Origin: Gnetum montanum
Taxonomy: Eukaryota > Streptophyta > Gnetopsida > Gnetales > Gnetaceae
NCBI GenBank assembly: GCA_015680685.1
Contig: MNCI01034246.1
Location: 18,941-82,940 of the forward strand
Length of the DNA stretch: 64,000 nucleotides
Direction of reading: 5' to 3'
Made by a program: the position numbers and the translations under genes. Below the pieces are notes generated by a model. The model was not told the DNA's origin. It did not search any database and saw only the letters and a list, made by a program, of their open reading frames with translations. Below are positions 11,450 to 22,913 of the stretch, in pieces (position 1 is the first letter of the stretch; each line of letters opens with the position of its first letter).

Positions 11450-12779
11450 ATAATCACACAAAGATCAATTGTTAGTAAGGTTATTTAAAAAGAGTTCAAT
11501 GATTTCATACCTTACTCATTGCCTTTAATAAATGTTGAATTCCTTACTTAGTGTGATTTTAAAGTTAGAGATTTTTCAAGGAAGTTTCCCTAAAAGTTTA
11601 ATGTCGAACCTGGTTTTGAGGAATGTTTGATAAAATAATGACAAAGGAAAGAATAGGTTTGACAATGAAATACTTGGAGGGTATAAGATGATATGGTGGT
11701 GTGCAACAAATAGAAATTACAAAATTCAAGTAAATGGATCCTCCCCAAAGCAGGTTCCAACCTATATGCCCTTGCATAACCACACCTTAAGATGTTTGTA
11801 GGAATTAGAAGGGTTAAATGTAATCTATACCACTACAACAAAACACACACATGTTGATACCACCATGATGAGGTATGAATTCAATGCTATACAATAGATG
11901 AGTCACAAATACATGAACATCGAGATGGAATGAATCGGAGAAGGGATTGCAGAGATTGGGATGTGAGGTAACTGACTTAGGGCACAATGAATCCTACATG
12001 TAAAGCATGATTAAGGTGTCATTACCCCGTTGTTCTAAGATCAGGACCAAGTCCATTCCTCTAATCAGCAACATTGCATTATTTCATCCCATGATCAGCA
12101 ACTATGAGAGTATCATAACAACAAGGCATACGATCACTTGGCATTTTGTTCAAGGGAGGAGTGATTTTTGTTTTGTGGCACTTTTCTTGTTCTTTTCTTT
12201 TTCTCTTTCTTATCTTTCTTTTTCGTTTTGAATACTGAATCCAGAGAAGCCACCAACCATTAGGCATGGGTGCATGTCTTTCCAGTGGGACCCCCTAGAA
12301 CAACATTGTATTTTTGAGTGCCCTTTTGATTACTCTTACTTCCATTTTTTGTTAGATCTAAAAGGATCTTAGTACAACCAGGTTGCATGATGACTTCCAC
12401 AGACGTCACCAAAGAGAATCTGTAAATCCCCTTGATGTCACACCCTAATCATTCCCTCTTGGTCCAGCCTTCTTCATTCTAGGTACAATGAAGACAAAAT
12501 TAATTTTAAGTTTCAAGAATGTCAAGAATATCACTGTACCCTTGAACAGAACCTCTTATTTGAAAATGGATGAGTGGGTGTAATGGGCTTACTATCCAAA
12601 TAATTGATCACCTGATACTTGATAACATAGAACACACCCCAACCAACGAGCCACATGAGTGTTTTATTCATGGATGAGGTTACTCATAAAAAGATAAAAC
12701 AATAAATTAAAAGGTGAAAAACTGGAAAACAAAAAGTTAAAAAATCAAAGAAATAGAAAAACATTTATTAATTCTATGT
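11450..12779 (-). other. Element B interior between gag and the second coding region
   Basis: No coding sequence recognised. The part next to gag aligns with D after its gag stop (T-rich stretch, then GTGATGAATTATTTGGAC-like sequence), so this is a shared intergenic or untranslated segment. A purine-rich (minus) run lies near 12180-12230. Confidence 0.6.
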
Positions 12780-14776
12780 TAGAATGGAGGATACCCCCCA
12801 TAACTAAATAGTTGAGCATGGCTAGAATTAATAAATGGAAGGTGGGGATCATTGCATGTTGAAAATATTGGGACCTGGTCATACTTACCCCATTGGGATT
12901 CACACACCTGATTAGAGTTGACATAGTGGGACAAGTTATGAGATGTGGTTAATTTATAAGGAGTTGACCCACTATGGTACTTGTGATCGTAAGGTGGTAT
13001 GCAAGGATCAACATGTCTTCCTATGTTGCAATATTCATTGGGCCCCATGGTTGTTGTAGTGTTGATTGTTGGCCTAGATAGAGTAATAGGAGGCGTTGGG
13101 TTCGAAGAGGAAGATGCACCACAGTGTTGGATTTGTGCTAAGTTGGCGGATGTAGTGGTTTCTTTACTATGGTGTCCCTTTTGATGGTCACGTCTAAAGA
13201 AGGGATGCCTTCGATGTTGTGAAGGACCTCCACTGCTATTGACAGTAGCAGCACAAGTAACATTTTCAGGTTGGTGGTGTGGTGCAAAATCTTATGGCAT
13301 AGCTAGCGATGATGTAGAAGGGGGTGAAGTACTAGAATATTGAGGTTGAGGAGAAGTGTAAGGCACATGAGGTGGTGATCTTGTTGGAGAGGACATGGGT
13401 GGATAGTACTTAGGAGAATGATAGTGATGAGGTGAGGTAGAGGATGCTGATCCCATTGGAGAAACACGGTGTTGAACATAATAAGCATTTGGTGTTGTGA
13501 CATACGAAGGGTATGGTTCAGTTGGTGGTGGCCTCCCCCACGACTGAGGTTTTTGCCACTGTGGTTGGACCTAGTATTTTTGTACAAACTCTAGATGTAA
13601 CATTCCTCCCCAATGCTCATGTAAATGTGACAAGATTGGACATTGACTTTTGGGGTGATCTTACAAGCAGACATTACATTGATACATATGATTGGTAGTT
13701 GAGTTCTTATCCTTATTCTCTTCAACCCTTATTTCTGATTTTCGCGTGGTGTCCTATCTTGTTTCTCAATTTGGAATAGTTTTTCCTCTAATAATGTTGG
13801 CATATTCTCCACATATTTCATGTACCTAGTCCGTCATCTTATTAATCTTTGCCTTAATTTCATCTAGTGATTGTAGGATTGGCAAAGATGATTCCACCTC
13901 CTTGAAGTGAGTTGATTTCTCCTCTTCATGATCATGGACCCTTGTTAAGTTGAGATTTTGGTCCTATTGAGAACCTTCAACATTCTCCCATTTAGGTATT
14001 TCTCCTTCTTCTTTTGCTATCCACTAAATAATCTCTTGGAGTTGATGCGTTCGTAGCTCATATATTTGACCTTGGGCATACATCCTTAGGGTCTACCTTG
14101 TTTCATTACGGAGCCCATCTATAATATGGTACATTAGCCTCTCCTCGGAGAACCCATGGCCTGGTTAGTTTTTTAATAGTGCATAATATCTTTCCAAGGC
14201 CATGTCCAAGGGTTCATGTTGTGCTTGTTTCCATTATTGGATTTGTCTCCTCAAGGCTAACACTCTCACATAGGTTTGATATCTTTCATTAAAACATTCT
14301 ACCATTGTTGGCCAATGTCGAATTGATTTTGGTTTTAATGACCTATACCATACTTTTTCTTGGCCAACAAGTATCAGAGGAAAGAGCTTAAGTTTTTGCC
14401 ATCCATTATCAATATTTTTCCATGTATAGGCATCATAGAAGGCTTGTAAATGTTGTTACAAATATGAATCATAGCCTCTTGAAAACTTGGGAAAGTTTTT
14501 TAGATCAAGCATGGGTAGACAACTTTCCTTACGATGCCTGTGGGCTATTCAATTAGCCTCTTGTATTTTCATTAGGCTTGTAGTGGTTCGTAGGGGTTCA
14601 TCGTCACTAGGTATGTTATGCTTTCGTGTGTTGGGACGATGTTGTCTTTGTTTATGTTTATAAGAAACCTCCACCTTGGGTTGCATACTCCAATCTTCAT
14701 TGTCATAATATTCATTGGTTCTCCAATGAATTGCCTCAATAGATGTGGAATTATTATAGTCTTGTAGGAGAGAGAT
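12780..14776 (-). pseudogene. gag of element B, broken
   Basis: The minus-strand frame matches the gag of element D from start to stop, both ending in FSYRGYPPF or FSYGGYPPF. The D start ATG is ATC here (14776-14774). Recognisable blocks are SIEAIHWRTNEYYDNED, SDDEPL, a capsid-like part (LQAFYDAYTWKNIDNGW, LVGQEKVWYRSLKPKSIRHW, YHIIDGLRNETR), the knuckle CNVCLxDHPKSQC and a long Pro/Ser/His-rich tail. Several TAG stops. There is no protease at the C terminus, unlike element C. Confidence 0.85.
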
Positions 14777-14898
14777 GGTTGTGAAGTTGTGTGTGAATTT
14801 ATGTGTGGCTTTTTATAATTATTTCTTTCTAAAAAATATATCATTAAGTCCTTTATAGTGACCTTGTATGATGTAACTAATCTAAAGAACTAGCACTG

Positions 14899-14917
14899 TC
14901 CCCGGCAACGGCACCAA
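14899..14917 (-). promoter_or_regulatory. Primer-binding site of element B (Athila/Tat type)
   Basis: Minus strand TTGGTGCCGTTGCCGGGGA directly follows the 5' LTR. It is close to the TGGCGCCGTTGCCGGGGA site that I recall for Athila/Tat-type plant Ty3 elements, usually assigned to tRNA-Asp. This is the best-preserved copy in the window. Confidence 0.85.
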
Positions 14918-15807
14918 TGATGAGCAACGAGGTACCCCTACACCCAACCATATGAATACGAGTGTTCATGCACGATTCGGTCGAACTTCGTGGATAGGCT
15001 AGTTGTGATATCTAGATAGTTACACATTGATCGTAGTTCACTATCTTCCCACCTAGACTAGTATGGCTTTGTCACATATGGTTTAGTCCAGAGTGAGACA
15101 TATGATGTGATCCTAAACTAATGCTACTCCTAGAGACAATGGAAGATAATATTAATTAAACTAATGAGCAATAGGAAATGAGTCTAAGCTATCCTAAGTG
15201 CAATGAGTATCCGTTCCTTAATCATCCATACACATTTTGGACCTCGTGCACGACTACTACTAGGGTTACCAAGCGTAGATCCTAGGTACGCTGTTAAGTT
15301 ACCAAGTAGTCATACTTAAATGCTCATGATTAAGTTGTACTCATTCCAGAGTTAACAACACGAATAACAAATGATGATAAAGAAATATTAACTAAGAAAG
15401 TAATAAATAACAATGAAAATTAAAAATAACAATTAAAAAATTAAAACTAAGTGAATGCTACAATGATGAAGTAATATCGATCTTTATTTTCGGTCATGTG
15501 TGCGTCCAAGTACGTCAGACTCGAATAAAGGTGCCATACAATTACAAGCATCACACTGCGGGCATGCACTTGGAAAAATAATCTAACTCCTATAGAAACA
15601 AAATGCAAGGGCTTCACTACAACTAACTCCAAGCCCCCTCAATGAGGCCGAAGACCCTCTTATTTATAGGCCAGGATAGGTGGCTGTGTAAACAGGGCCA
15701 CATCGATGCAGGAAGGCTGCGTCGATGGGGCCACGTCAATGTAGCCACATATACAGGGCCCCGTATACGCGACCTAGTTGACGCATCGACTATATAGCGC
15801 TTCATCA
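14918..15807 (-). repeat. 5' LTR of element B
   Basis: Same 890-bp length as its partner at 9952. Begins TGATGAGCAACGAGG and ends GCGCTTCATCA on plus. TATA box (minus) at 15668-15661, with the palindrome cluster between it and the LTR start at 15807. Confidence 0.94.
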
Positions 15808-16570
15808 AGTATTTTGTAACCATAAGTTAGCAGAATTGGGTCACATTATTGGACACTACCAAGTTCTATTACAACTTGCATCAAACTTCTTCAACAGGGT
15901 TGATTCTTGCAGAGTTGATCTTTGGACATCAACCCATAATTCCCTTGGAGGTGGCAAGATCAAAGTCGCAAGGGAAATGCCCTGCGGCGTATCACTTTGC
16001 ACGTGATAAGCAGGAACTATATCAGCAAGCTTAGGACAGCTTAGGTAAGGCATAGAGGTGCATGAAGAAGTATGTCGATTAGAATCGAAGGGCAGTCAAG
16101 TACAACGAAGGGGATAAGGTCTTGTTAGAAATTTCTCCCCAAATCTAGAAGAAGGTCATTGATAAACGGTGTCACAAAGCCCTTCTTCAGAGGTATGATG
16201 GACCATTTGAGGTTGTGAAGCAGGTGGGCAATGTGTCCTATCAATTGAAATTGTTGGAGTGGATGAAAATCCATCTGACGTTTCATATAAGCTTCCTCAA
16301 ACCCTTCTATGAGGATGAGGATGCAGCGAGACATCAATTCAAGAGAGCTCCTCCTAGCATCCGAAAGGAATTTTGGAGAACGACTAAGAGAATTCTTAGT
16401 CATCGCACTAAGGGTGCTAGTCAAAAGAGTTATTGCACTAACTACTTAGTCCTATGGAAGGGCTGTAGTGAGGAGGACACCACATGGGAACATGATGTTA
16501 CCCTATGGCAGTTTGAGGAGTTGATCAAACTCTACTTGGAAGGACTTTTGACGAGGACATCGGACTCATC
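15808..16570 (+). pseudogene. pol of element A, 3' part: integrase C-terminal half and chromodomain
   Basis: Homology resumes right after element B with QNWVTLLDTTKFYYNLHQTSSTG and FGHQPIIP, the standard Ty3 integrase block, followed by a KKYVD/KYNEGDKVLL-type region. NYLVLWKGCSEEDTTWEHD and LWQFEELIKLYLEG (about 16437-16548) form a chromodomain with the aromatic W/W positions kept. In intact chromoviruses it is thought to guide insertion into heterochromatin. Stops remain near 16034 and 16080. The stretch from 16215 to 16601 is open for 128 codons. Confidence 0.9.
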
Positions 16571-16571
16571 T

Positions 16572-16583
16572 GATGGGGGTGGG
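16572..16583 (+). promoter_or_regulatory. Polypurine tract of element A
   Basis: gatgggggtggg, two bases before the 3' LTR. Primes plus-strand DNA synthesis in LTR elements. Confidence 0.85.
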
Positions 16584-16585
16584 TT

Positions 16586-17177
16586 TGTCACGGCCTGTTG
16601 AGTTACCGTAATCGTAGGCTCATGTGTAGGTGTACGTGATCTATAATTGATCCACACTTGGAGTGTGGAAATACATTTGGTATCGCTAGGTAGAGCTAAG
16701 TGTGATGCATGCAAGGGAACTACAGTTGGGTTCACCCAGATGTAGTGCATGCACATCTAGAGGAAGACAGGTGTGACACATGTGAGGGGGCTATAGCTGG
16801 GTTCACCTAGATGTAGCGCATGCATATCCATTATCGCTAGTTGGGGTGAAATGGATAGAAAACTGAATTGGCAAAGGGGTTACGTGCATACTCTTTGGAG
16901 ATGCAAGTGATGCATTTGTAATGCCAGTCATGGGAGTGCATGGGCAAGGCCGAGTACGCTCACACTTATAAAATCAGGAGGTGAGGCTCACATTGGGGCA
17001 ACCTCCTATGCATGTTGTAACATATTCCTTTGAGAGTAAAGGTTGGGAGTTTTCTTATAAGCGTGTTTCTGTTGAGCTTGAGTATCATTGTGCATTCGTT
17101 GCGAGTAGCTGGCTAAGGTGGGCACTTAGCGCTATCACCTGGTGAAAGAAATTTCAACTGCGATTCACCCGATGACA
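16586..17177 (+). repeat. 3' LTR of element A
   Basis: Begins TGTCACGGCCT, ends GATGACA, and aligns with 5673-6263, including the internal 70-bp duplication. A TATA-like TATAAAAT lies near 16967. Confidence 0.93.
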
Positions 17178-19650
17178 TCCCCCATGTTGCCATGCATATC
17201 TTGTCCAATGATCAACCACATTGAATTCCAAAAATAATACCTTTTCTCGAAATGCCTTATGTTGAAAATGCATAAACTTGATAACTATATGTGGATTCTT
17301 AATAATATTTTTCATTTTCCATTCCTTTATTACAAAAATAGTTTTCAATCGTTCTCCAAGCACTACCTTATGTAGGTCTAGCCAATAAATATCTACTACA
17401 CTCAATGTAAAATAAAAATAAAAACAATTGGTACCCCAACTCATTTATCAAATCAAACAATTGCACTTTGCATTTTCTCCAGTAGGAAGGTGTTCCTTGT
17501 ATTTTTGTTTCAAATCTCATCAAATTATCAACAAAATTATCTAATGGTGTATTTTGTAGTCCTTCACGTAATTCTTGAATTGTTAACATTGCTTCTGTAA
17601 TATCTTTTTTTGAAGAATACTAATGTTGATTTCAATGCACAATGTCTTGTTATTATGTTGTAAATGTGATAGCTGAAAATAAAATTAATATGTAATTGGT
17701 TCATAGAATTTTAAAAACATCAATGCTATCTAGTAATGTGAAAGAAATTTATTTTTGATACCTGAATCTTTTATGATGTCCAAATCGCCCATTCTTATAT
17801 TGAACTAGATGTCTATCATATTCATATAACATGACATCCTTGGATCTTCTTGTGAGGAAGTCACATTTTCCACATGGAAACAATGTTGGAAATGACATTG
17901 GAAGCATTCCAATTATGTTGAACTCATTGATGGATGACTCTAAAAGTGTTGACCATTGTGCATAATATGAACTTTTAACATTTGGATTTTTTAACCAAAC
18001 TCTTACCAGATCAAGTTCTTTTTACAGAATAACTAGATGGAATGCTATAGAAGATTGTGTATAATAATATTTTTCTCCTTTAAATCAACCAAAGGACCAT
18101 AAAATTGCAATTTCATCTTGTCATCCTTCTCAAATAATGTAATGTAATGATTCCTTTCAAAGACATTAATATCTCCTATATTACTAACATTGTTCAAAGC
18201 ATATTCATCTATTTCTATATCCTGATAAAATGGATCATTTTGTTTCTTGTATGATAAGGCAACATACACACACTTTTTATTTACAACAAAGTTATAAGTT
18301 GTTCCAATTTGATCAATCCTTCTTAATATTAACATTGGAATCTCATGAATCCTCAAAGATAACTTAGTTGCATAAAGCTAATGATATGTCATTTATATTG
18401 TAATTAACCTCCTATAGCATGCGTAACTTGTAAAATATTTTTAATTCTTACTATAAGCATTTCTTCAGCTTCTAATAATCTTGATAAAATTAAGGGTTGG
18501 GGTTCTAGATCCATATTATTATTAGTAGAAAAGCATTTAATATCTTCACCATGTTGATTCAAGATCCCCATTTCTTTTTCTCTTAGACACCTTGAACACA
18601 TTGGACAAAGCCTTTCTACAGGTTTCATAGAAATACTTAAATAATTTTCATTGCAAATATCACATGATCGAGAAACACTAAAATTAGCAGCCTCACTTGA
18701 AAATCTTGTGATTGCATGCATGATTTGTGCATTTGACTTATGAAGATTGGAATAAGATACCTGATTGTTTATTTGTTCAAAAGGTATTTGTTCATTCATT
18801 GTATTTGAAATATTATGCTAGTGATGTTCTATTTGTGATCTTGGTCAAGCTCGTTCCTAATCAAGTCTTGCAACTAAATCTAACATCCTTAACACCTTTG
18901 CTTGTCTTCTTCATTGTCTAAAATTTTGTTGTCTTTCACGACCTTGTGCACGTTCTTATTCTATAGTATTAACCTCTACTGATTTTATAAGTAATTCATC
19001 TTCTACCATCAAATCATCAATATGTGTAAACATCCAACCTCGTCCACAACCATGATCACAAGCCCATCCTCTATTTTAAAGAACTTCTTGTTGCAATGGA
19101 GGTGCATGTGTATTTTCATTAACAATAATGATTGCTAACTCATTTTCTTATTCATCTCTGTGTTCTCATCCTCTTCCTCATCCACGTCCACATCCTCATC
19201 CACGTCCAAGTCTCTGGTATGAAATATTTAATGGTTGTTGAGAATGGTCTTCCAAATTTTCATTATGTTCATTCATTAAATCTTCCATATTTATTGGAGA
19301 TGTACTACTTATTTCATCAAAATGTCCACATCCATGTCCTTATCGTCTTTCGTGACCCCTTCCTATCTATGAAAGATTATTCTACAAAATAACATGATAT
19401 AGTTAGCTTTATTAACCCAAAAATACAATGAAGTTTATGTATAAGTAAAATAATTTTTCATCTATATACCTCACTTCCTTGTGACTATTGTTACTGCATT
19501 TCTTCTCTATGCCTTCTTTGGCGTAAGCGATCTTCTTCCATTCTTTGCAACTCCAAAGGATCTCCTCTTTTCTAAGCTTCTTTTCTTCGATCTTTGAAAC
19601 CTTATTGTCTTTTTCAATTTAACTCACACCTTTTATCAATTGGCATGTTA
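17178..19650 (-). pseudogene. Helitron RepHel N-terminal part
   Basis: Minus strand. An Arg/Glu-rich start (LQRMEEDRLRQRRHREEM, about 19570-19510) is typical of Helitron N termini. A Gly/Arg-rich low-complexity part follows (about 19200-19050). Next is a cysteine-rich finger CDICNENY...RLCPMCSRCLREKE (about 18680-18570). Then come the Helitron_like_N blocks ending LFDLINELGYQLF (about 17470-17430) and WTRYAWQHGG (about 17205-17178), where element A enters. ORFs at 18799-18404, 18356-18045 and 17589-17368 are the longest open pieces. Frameshifts and stops separate them. The start codon cannot be fixed. Confidence 0.82.
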
Positions 19651-20100
19651 TCTATTTATAAAAATGAATTTCTTGAAATAATATTTTTTTTATTTTAAAT
19701 TTTTTTTTTCCAAAATAAGTAGCTGGATGTTGAATTCTATTTTCCACCCAAATTTAATTGCTAAATACTATTTCTATTAGCAATTGAAATATAATGATGT
19801 TTGTTATGATTTTTGTACAAATGTAGGAGTAGTATATATATGTATATTAGAAAGCAATCTGTTATGAGTTTTTTTTTTCAATTTTAAATTTTTTTTAAAT
19901 AAAACCCAAATCTAAAAATAAAAATTAGTGATGTGAAACCCAAAAAACACCTAAAAATAAAAATTAGTTGGGCTGAACCCAAAACGTTTTTTATAAACCC
20001 ATTTATTGCATATATAATAATTCTTCACGTTACATGTTTATTACCAAAAGAATAACTACTGTAGTAATAATGCCACTTAACCAGTTAATCCTTACCTGTC
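19651..20100. other. AT-rich non-coding stretch upstream of the Helitron gene
   Basis: Long A and T runs, no open frame of note. It may contain the Helitron promoter and 5' terminus, but I cannot point to either. Confidence 0.4.
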
Positions 20101-20760
20101 ATTGGTGAAGAAGATGAAAGTTTTGAGAAGTGGCTGCCTTCACCGCGAAAAAGTTGTGTGGGAGGACAAGGAATTCGCCGTGTCTCACCTCACCTGATAA
20201 CGCTCTGCGCCCTGTCATCCACGATTTGGATGCGGCCCGGCCGCGGCCACGAGTAACGTACATGATGCAGTGAGCGTTGACGACATACGACAGAGCAAAC
20301 ATGGCACCCCTGCGCTTCAACTTCCGCCAAACCCACCACACGCAATGCCATTGCCGGCATCTTCAATGAATTGGTGACATTCATGTGGCCTGCACTCCTC
20401 ACGTACATATCATCAGCGTTGTCACCTCTGTTCAGACTCTACCTCAGCCTCATGCTGCATAATCCCTCTTCCACCACGCGGTTACCACTGCCTCTACATC
20501 TGCCATTCCTTTCATGCAGGTATTCCTCTTCCTCTTCTTCGTACCCGTACTCCTACTCTTCCTCCTCCTCGTCGTATTCGGGTTCGTACAGTTGCTGGGA
20601 TTCCGTTCCTCTCAAACCCGAGACGTGGTGGTGCAAAATCCTTACGGACGAAATATTATTCCCGTTACCAATACCCTCTCTTCCGTTACCAATACCCTCC
20701 CTACAGTTATGGATAAAATATAACCACAGTTTCCGATAACCTCTCCTTAAAGCATTATCA
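20100..20760. other. GC-richer island with overlapping open frames, origin unknown
   Basis: Unlike the surroundings, this segment is rich in C and G and contains CG-containing words (CCGCGAAAA, CGGCCGCGGCCACGAG). Overlapping open frames run on plus (20371-20739, Ser/Tyr-rich from a ttcctc-like repeat) and minus (20408-20190, 20341-20099). I recognise none of them. It could be a host gene fragment, for example captured by or adjacent to the Helitron, or the 5' end of another element. Doubled phrases ttccgttaccaataccctc occur at about 20669 and 20687. Confidence 0.4.
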
Positions 20761-22900
20761 CGCAATATTATTTAGCTCCCTCAATTAGTATCAATAAATT
20801 GTAAATGATCCTTAGTAATATAAGTTTCTATCATTCAGCCATTTTCTTAATAAAGCGTCATAACGCAGTCGAAAGATCACGAAATTCAACTAGAACAACA
20901 GCCTTTTTGCATTTGAGATTCTGAAATTTCAATCCCAATAAGCTAAAACTAGTAAGTTATCGCTCACATACCAAGGACCTACGAATATATTCCCATCCAC
21001 AAAAATAGATTTGTAAAAACCAATAAAAAAAACCATTAGAGAGATTATGAACTGATTTAAATCGAATTCTTAACGTTATAACTTTGAAACTGATGGAATA
21101 TAACCTACAAAATACTTGATCAGCTTTTGCAAGTCGCTGTAAGTTAAAGCAAACTTCTCATTGGTTGGTGGATGTCTATAAGTATCAAAGTTCATTGGAT
21201 TCCAGAGAGCACCAACCATCAATTTTTAACACTTTCTTTCCTTCAATCATGGATATCCTTTTTTAAAATTAGCTAACACACATAGAGCAAAAATATTATA
21301 CATTGAAATCTCATTTGGGTTTTCCGTTTTTTCAACAAAAATGTATTTTGTATTTGAAGCCATGGTCGCACACCAGCATTTTTGAGTGAATAGAAAAAAA
21401 TAGAACTGCACTTAGATTTTGAGAAAAAATTATCATCTCCAATTAAAGACACCTCAATGTATTAAAAAAAAAATCACCCTATGAGACAATAAATTATAAT
21501 CCTATGAAAAGTAGGAGTGAAATACTTTGGCCTTTTGAAAAAATATACATCTCATCAAGCAAAAATGTTGGACTTTTCTTTAGATTCTCTCTTTGTTGAT
21601 ATAATGCAATTTGAATATTTTTCAATATTATTATTATATATTTTTAGGTCTAACACCCTCATCCCTTAATCATTGTTTAAATAAGCTTGTAACATTCATA
21701 ATCAATTGGCTGTAACATCATCATATAAAAGTTCATTAACTTTTGAAAGTATGTGAAGTTGGGAAGATTATAATGTGCATCACAATTGCTCATAATTACA
21801 AGCATGTGACCATCTATGGTGGGCATGCATACATCCACCCATGTTTACTTGTCCCTGAGTCCTACCCCTAGTCCCACTAGTAGGCAAGGATGGGATCCAA
21901 GAATATTTGTTTAAAGAAGATAAAAAAGAATCATGTCTCAACAATCTAGATCGAATAGTACTAAGTACTTAAAATAACAAGTGTGAGGTAGAGACTTCAA
22001 CCTTTTTTAAGAAAGTTGTATGTATCATGATGTATGTTTTAATTTTAAAACTCAAAAAACATTTAGAATTTTTCAGGAAAGTTGTAGTATGTGTGATGAT
22101 GTATACATGCCCACAATGTATGTAGCCATGGTAACTAGATACAGTGACACACTATATACTCTTCCATAAAGTTGATCACAATTTGAACTTTCAAGGCATC
22201 ATTATTTTTTAAAAAAGGAAAATACCTTATTTTTGAAAGTATATAAAAAGCATTATTTTTTTAATAAGGATACCTTTCATAATCATCATTTTTGAGAAAG
22301 AGCATGAAATCATCTTTTCAAACTTATTAAAATAGAATGTTTATCACCATTAAGAAAAGATTAAGCCTATCATAGAGTAAATAAAGCTTCATTACTATTT
22401 AAATTTAAATCTTGTAAAAATAAATAATCTTTTAAAGATATCATTATCATTTTATTATCCCTAAATAAAATCACTATATGAAGGACTATCATCATACCAT
22501 GTTAGTCATTGTAATTATTGAGAGATGGAGGATGTTGAACGTCAAAATAAATATATATTAAGAATAAAAATACAAAGTATAAAAGTAGAGGAGCACTGTA
22601 GTGAGAAGAAACTCTAAATTAATAAAAACGAAAGACCAAATGATTTTGGAGATAATTTTTTAGGTTTTCATCTTTAAAGTTAATCCTTAAAAATCTTCCC
22701 TCGGATAGGAAAAGGACGAGACCTTGCCCTTTTTCAAAAGTATCCAATTGAGTTTTCAATTTTTTACTAAAAGCTTCTTATTAATAAAAAAGAAAAAACT
22801 AAAATGAGAAACATTTAGGAATTCAATTGAAGTACCAATTATTCAATGATGTTACTTTGAATTAACAAAGAAAGAAAATTAGCTAGAGAACCTTTGTAAA
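20761..22900. other. AT-rich intergenic stretch, no gene seen
   Basis: No coding homology. Near 22013-22036 and 22080-22108 the phrase gaaagttgta(g)tatg...gatgatgtat is partly duplicated with about 65-bp spacing. The part next to 22900 is probably 3' untranslated sequence of the LINE, but its end is not marked by a clear poly(A) or target duplication. Confidence 0.5.
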
Positions 22901-22913
22901 AAAGCACATTACA

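Larger units (their letters stand above)
9952..15807 (-). mobile_element. Element B: non-autonomous Athila-like LTR retrotransposon inserted in the integrase of element A
   Basis: Two 890-bp LTRs (9952-10841 and 14918-15807) with TGATGA...TCATCA ends enclose a 4.1-kb interior on the minus strand. The interior holds a PBS next to the right LTR, a full-length but broken gag (14776-12780), a remnant of the second coding region (about 11447-10995) and a purine tract next to the left LTR. No protease, RT, RNase H or integrase is present. No convincing target-site duplication remains (ttggt left, agtat right), although the integrase homology of element A continues across. Its nearest relatives in the window are D and G. 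Confidence 0.92.
5673..17177 (+). mobile_element. Element A: Ty3/gypsy chromovirus-like LTR retrotransposon, degenerate, interrupted by element B
   Basis: Paired LTRs (5673-6263 and 16586-17177), a PBS of the initiator-tRNA-Met type, gag, protease, RT, RNase H, integrase, C-terminal chromodomain and polypurine tract occur in canonical Ty3 order on the plus strand. The chromodomain places it with plant chromoviruses. The flanks tctcg (5668-5672) and tcccc (17178-17182) agree at only 3 of 5 positions. They are supported as a decayed 5-bp duplication because removing one restores the Helitron Rep frame. Excluding element B (5856 bp) the element is about 5.65 kb. LTR divergence and many stops indicate an old insertion. 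Confidence 0.93.
1..19650 (-). mobile_element. Helitron carrying a RepHel gene, interrupted by nested LTR elements; left end outside the window
   Basis: The minus strand encodes, in order from about 19600 downwards, an N-terminal low-complexity and zinc-finger part, the Rep (HUH/Y2) domain and a Pif1-like helicase, as in autonomous plant Helitrons. Coding is split over four blocks: about 19600-17178, 5672-3945, 1148-1, with element A filling 5673-17177 and element H filling 1149-3939. Reading across each insertion, after removing one flanking 5-bp copy, continues in the same frame. Many stops and lost residues show it is dead. The 5' TC end and the 3' CTRR end with hairpin were not found; the 3' end lies left of the window and the 5' end is somewhere above 19.6 kb. 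Confidence 0.85.

Noticed and set aside
9952-15807. A clear 5-bp target duplication for element B
   Set aside because: The flanks ttggt and agtat do not match. The boundaries rest on LTR ends and on the integrase homology resuming, not on a TSD.
20371-20739. 122-codon Ser/Tyr-rich open frame as a protein-coding gene
   Set aside because: The Ser/Tyr stretch comes from a ttcctc-like simple repeat, the frame overlaps open frames on the other strand, and no domain is recognisable.
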